From positions 1-6,272 of the forward strand of contig JAEWZA010000459.1 of NCBI GenBank assembly GCA_023395575.1: a DNA stretch of 6,272 nt. Reading direction: 5' to 3'. A program made the position numbers and the translations under genes. Each line of letters starts with the position of its first letter. Position 1 is the stretch's first letter. The stretch is from Bacillota bacterium (GTDB lineage Bacteria; Bacillota; Clostridia; Acetivibrionales; DSM-1351). This document shows positions 5,632-6,272 of this stretch, piece after piece. The notes beneath the pieces are model-generated. The model was given only the letters and a program-made list of their open reading frames with translations, was not told the DNA's origin and searched no databases.

Positions 5632-6272
5632 TTGAGAGAAATAGTTAAAAAGGCTTTAGTGGTAACTGTTTTTACGTGTATTAGTTTATTTTTAGGTTCA
5701 GGGGTGTATGCTGCACCTTATGTTGATAGGATTATGGAATTTACACAGCCTGATAATTCTGTAGTTGAAGTTAAGGTAACAGGTGATGAATACTACCAAC
5801 ATGTTGAAAGTCCTGATGGCTATACCCTTTGCCGTGACCCTGAAACAGGATGGATTTGTTATGCGGATTTGAATAGCGATCAAACCGAACTTGTTTCATC
5901 AGGAGAAATCTATAAAGGAGTAAACAATGCACTCCAACAAAGTTCAGTTATTAAAGGAGTAGACAATTCACTGGCACAAAGTGCAGTTATACAAGGCACA
6001 AATGAAAGTAAACGCCAAAAGCATTTGGAAATAAAACCTGAATTAATTGCCGAAAAAAGAAATGAATTAAGGGACAAGCTTTTGCCAAAGGAAGCTTTGC
6101 AGGACACTGAAACACAAAAAAGCAGTCCTAATTTAACGTCAGCTTCTTTTCAAGCGGCTCCTCCACCGGCGAAGGTTATCGGACTTACAATACTAATTAA
6201 TTTTCCCGATGTAAGCAGCAGTATTTCCAAGGCAGCGATTGATGACATGTTCAATAAGGTTGGATACACGGG
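5632..6272 (+). CDS. M6-family (immune inhibitor A-like) metalloprotease precursor, N-terminal part (3'-truncated by window edge)
   Basis: The frame is open from TTG 5632 to the end of the window (213 codons) with no stop. A signal peptide covers residues 1-27 (VVTVFTCISLFLGSGVYA, cleavage before APYVDR). The next part matches the propeptide of M6 peptidases. It runs from EFTQPDNS through VKVTGDEYYQHVESPDGYTL (47-66) and CRDPETGWICYADL (67-80) to a variable charged region. The start of the catalytic domain appears at KVIGLTILINFPDV (181-194) followed by AIDDMFNKVGYT. The zinc motif HExxH lies beyond the window, so activity cannot be judged. The propeptide contains two 13-residue repeats (95-120). 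The protein is exported and would degrade or process proteins outside the cell. Dockerin-bearing neighbours make a C-terminal dockerin possible, but it cannot be seen here. The gene has its own G-run ribosome site and follows a terminator. Confidence 0.88.
   Translation, partial: MREIVKKALVVTVFTCISLFLGSGVYAAPYVDRIMEFTQPDNSVVEVKVTGDEYYQHVESPDGYTLCRDPETGWICYADLNSDQTELVSSGEIYKGVNNALQQSSVIKGVDNSLAQSAVIQGTNESKRQKHLEIKPELIAEKRNELRDKLLPKEALQDTETQKSSPNLTSASFQAAPPPAKVIGLTILINFPDVSSSISKAAIDDMFNKVGYT
5914..5991 (+). repeat. two tandem 39-bp repeats inside the M6 protease propeptide
   Basis: Units at 5914-5952 and 5953-5991 match at 32 of 39 bases and encode KGVNNALQQSSVI and KGVDNSLAQSAVI. A third, strongly decayed unit may begin at 5992 (QGTNES). 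Units are whole codons, so copy changes keep the frame. They lie in the linker part of the propeptide between the conserved N-terminal motif and the catalytic domain. Confidence 0.85.

Overview
The window is AT-rich clostridial DNA, most likely from a mesophilic, cellulosome-forming Clostridium (Ruminiclostridium group: C. cellulolyticum, C. papyrosolvens or a relative). The evidence is two complete secreted proteins ending in type I dockerins. Both calcium-binding loops of each dockerin carry Ala-Leu or Ala-Ile at the cohesin-contact positions, as in mesophilic clostridia, rather than the Ser-Thr typical of C. thermocellum. Very G-rich Shine-Dalgarno runs and TTG starts fit the same group. 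Species placement is inference, since no search was possible.

Layout. Positions 2-730 (+) hold the C-terminal part of an APC-family amino acid permease whose start lies outside the window. It converges on an AraC-family regulator at 816-1718 (-). A roughly 440-bp gene-free region (1719-2158) follows. It holds a perfect palindrome between candidate divergent promoters, a foldable element at about 1866-1990 that looks like the 3' end or omega RNA of a lost IS200/IS605-type tnpB element, and a good candidate promoter with an upstream dyad for the next gene. Then come three co-oriented genes for secreted proteins. The first (2159-3913) is a GH5-CBM11-dockerin endoglucanase-type enzyme. The second (4250-5371) is an alpha/beta-hydrolase (esterase-like)-dockerin protein. 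The third (5632 to the window end) is the N-terminal third or so of an M6-family (immune inhibitor A-like) metalloprotease precursor. The first two genes are each followed by a hairpin that looks like a Rho-independent terminator.

How the parts fit together. The two dockerin proteins should be exported and docked onto a scaffoldin. The GH5 enzyme would cut beta-glucan chains while CBM11 holds it on the substrate. The hydrolase may remove ester decorations from hemicellulose, although its catalytic acid is not evident. The protease could process or turn over extracellular proteins, and whether it also has a dockerin cannot be seen. The AraC regulator, transcribed away from the cluster across a shared control region, is a plausible local regulator, but nothing proves the link. 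All three secreted genes start behind an uninterrupted run of six or seven G, and two of the three start with TTG.

No clearly new multi-gene system is visible. The least explained element is the structured, possibly omega-RNA-derived sequence in the araC-cellulase intergenic region.
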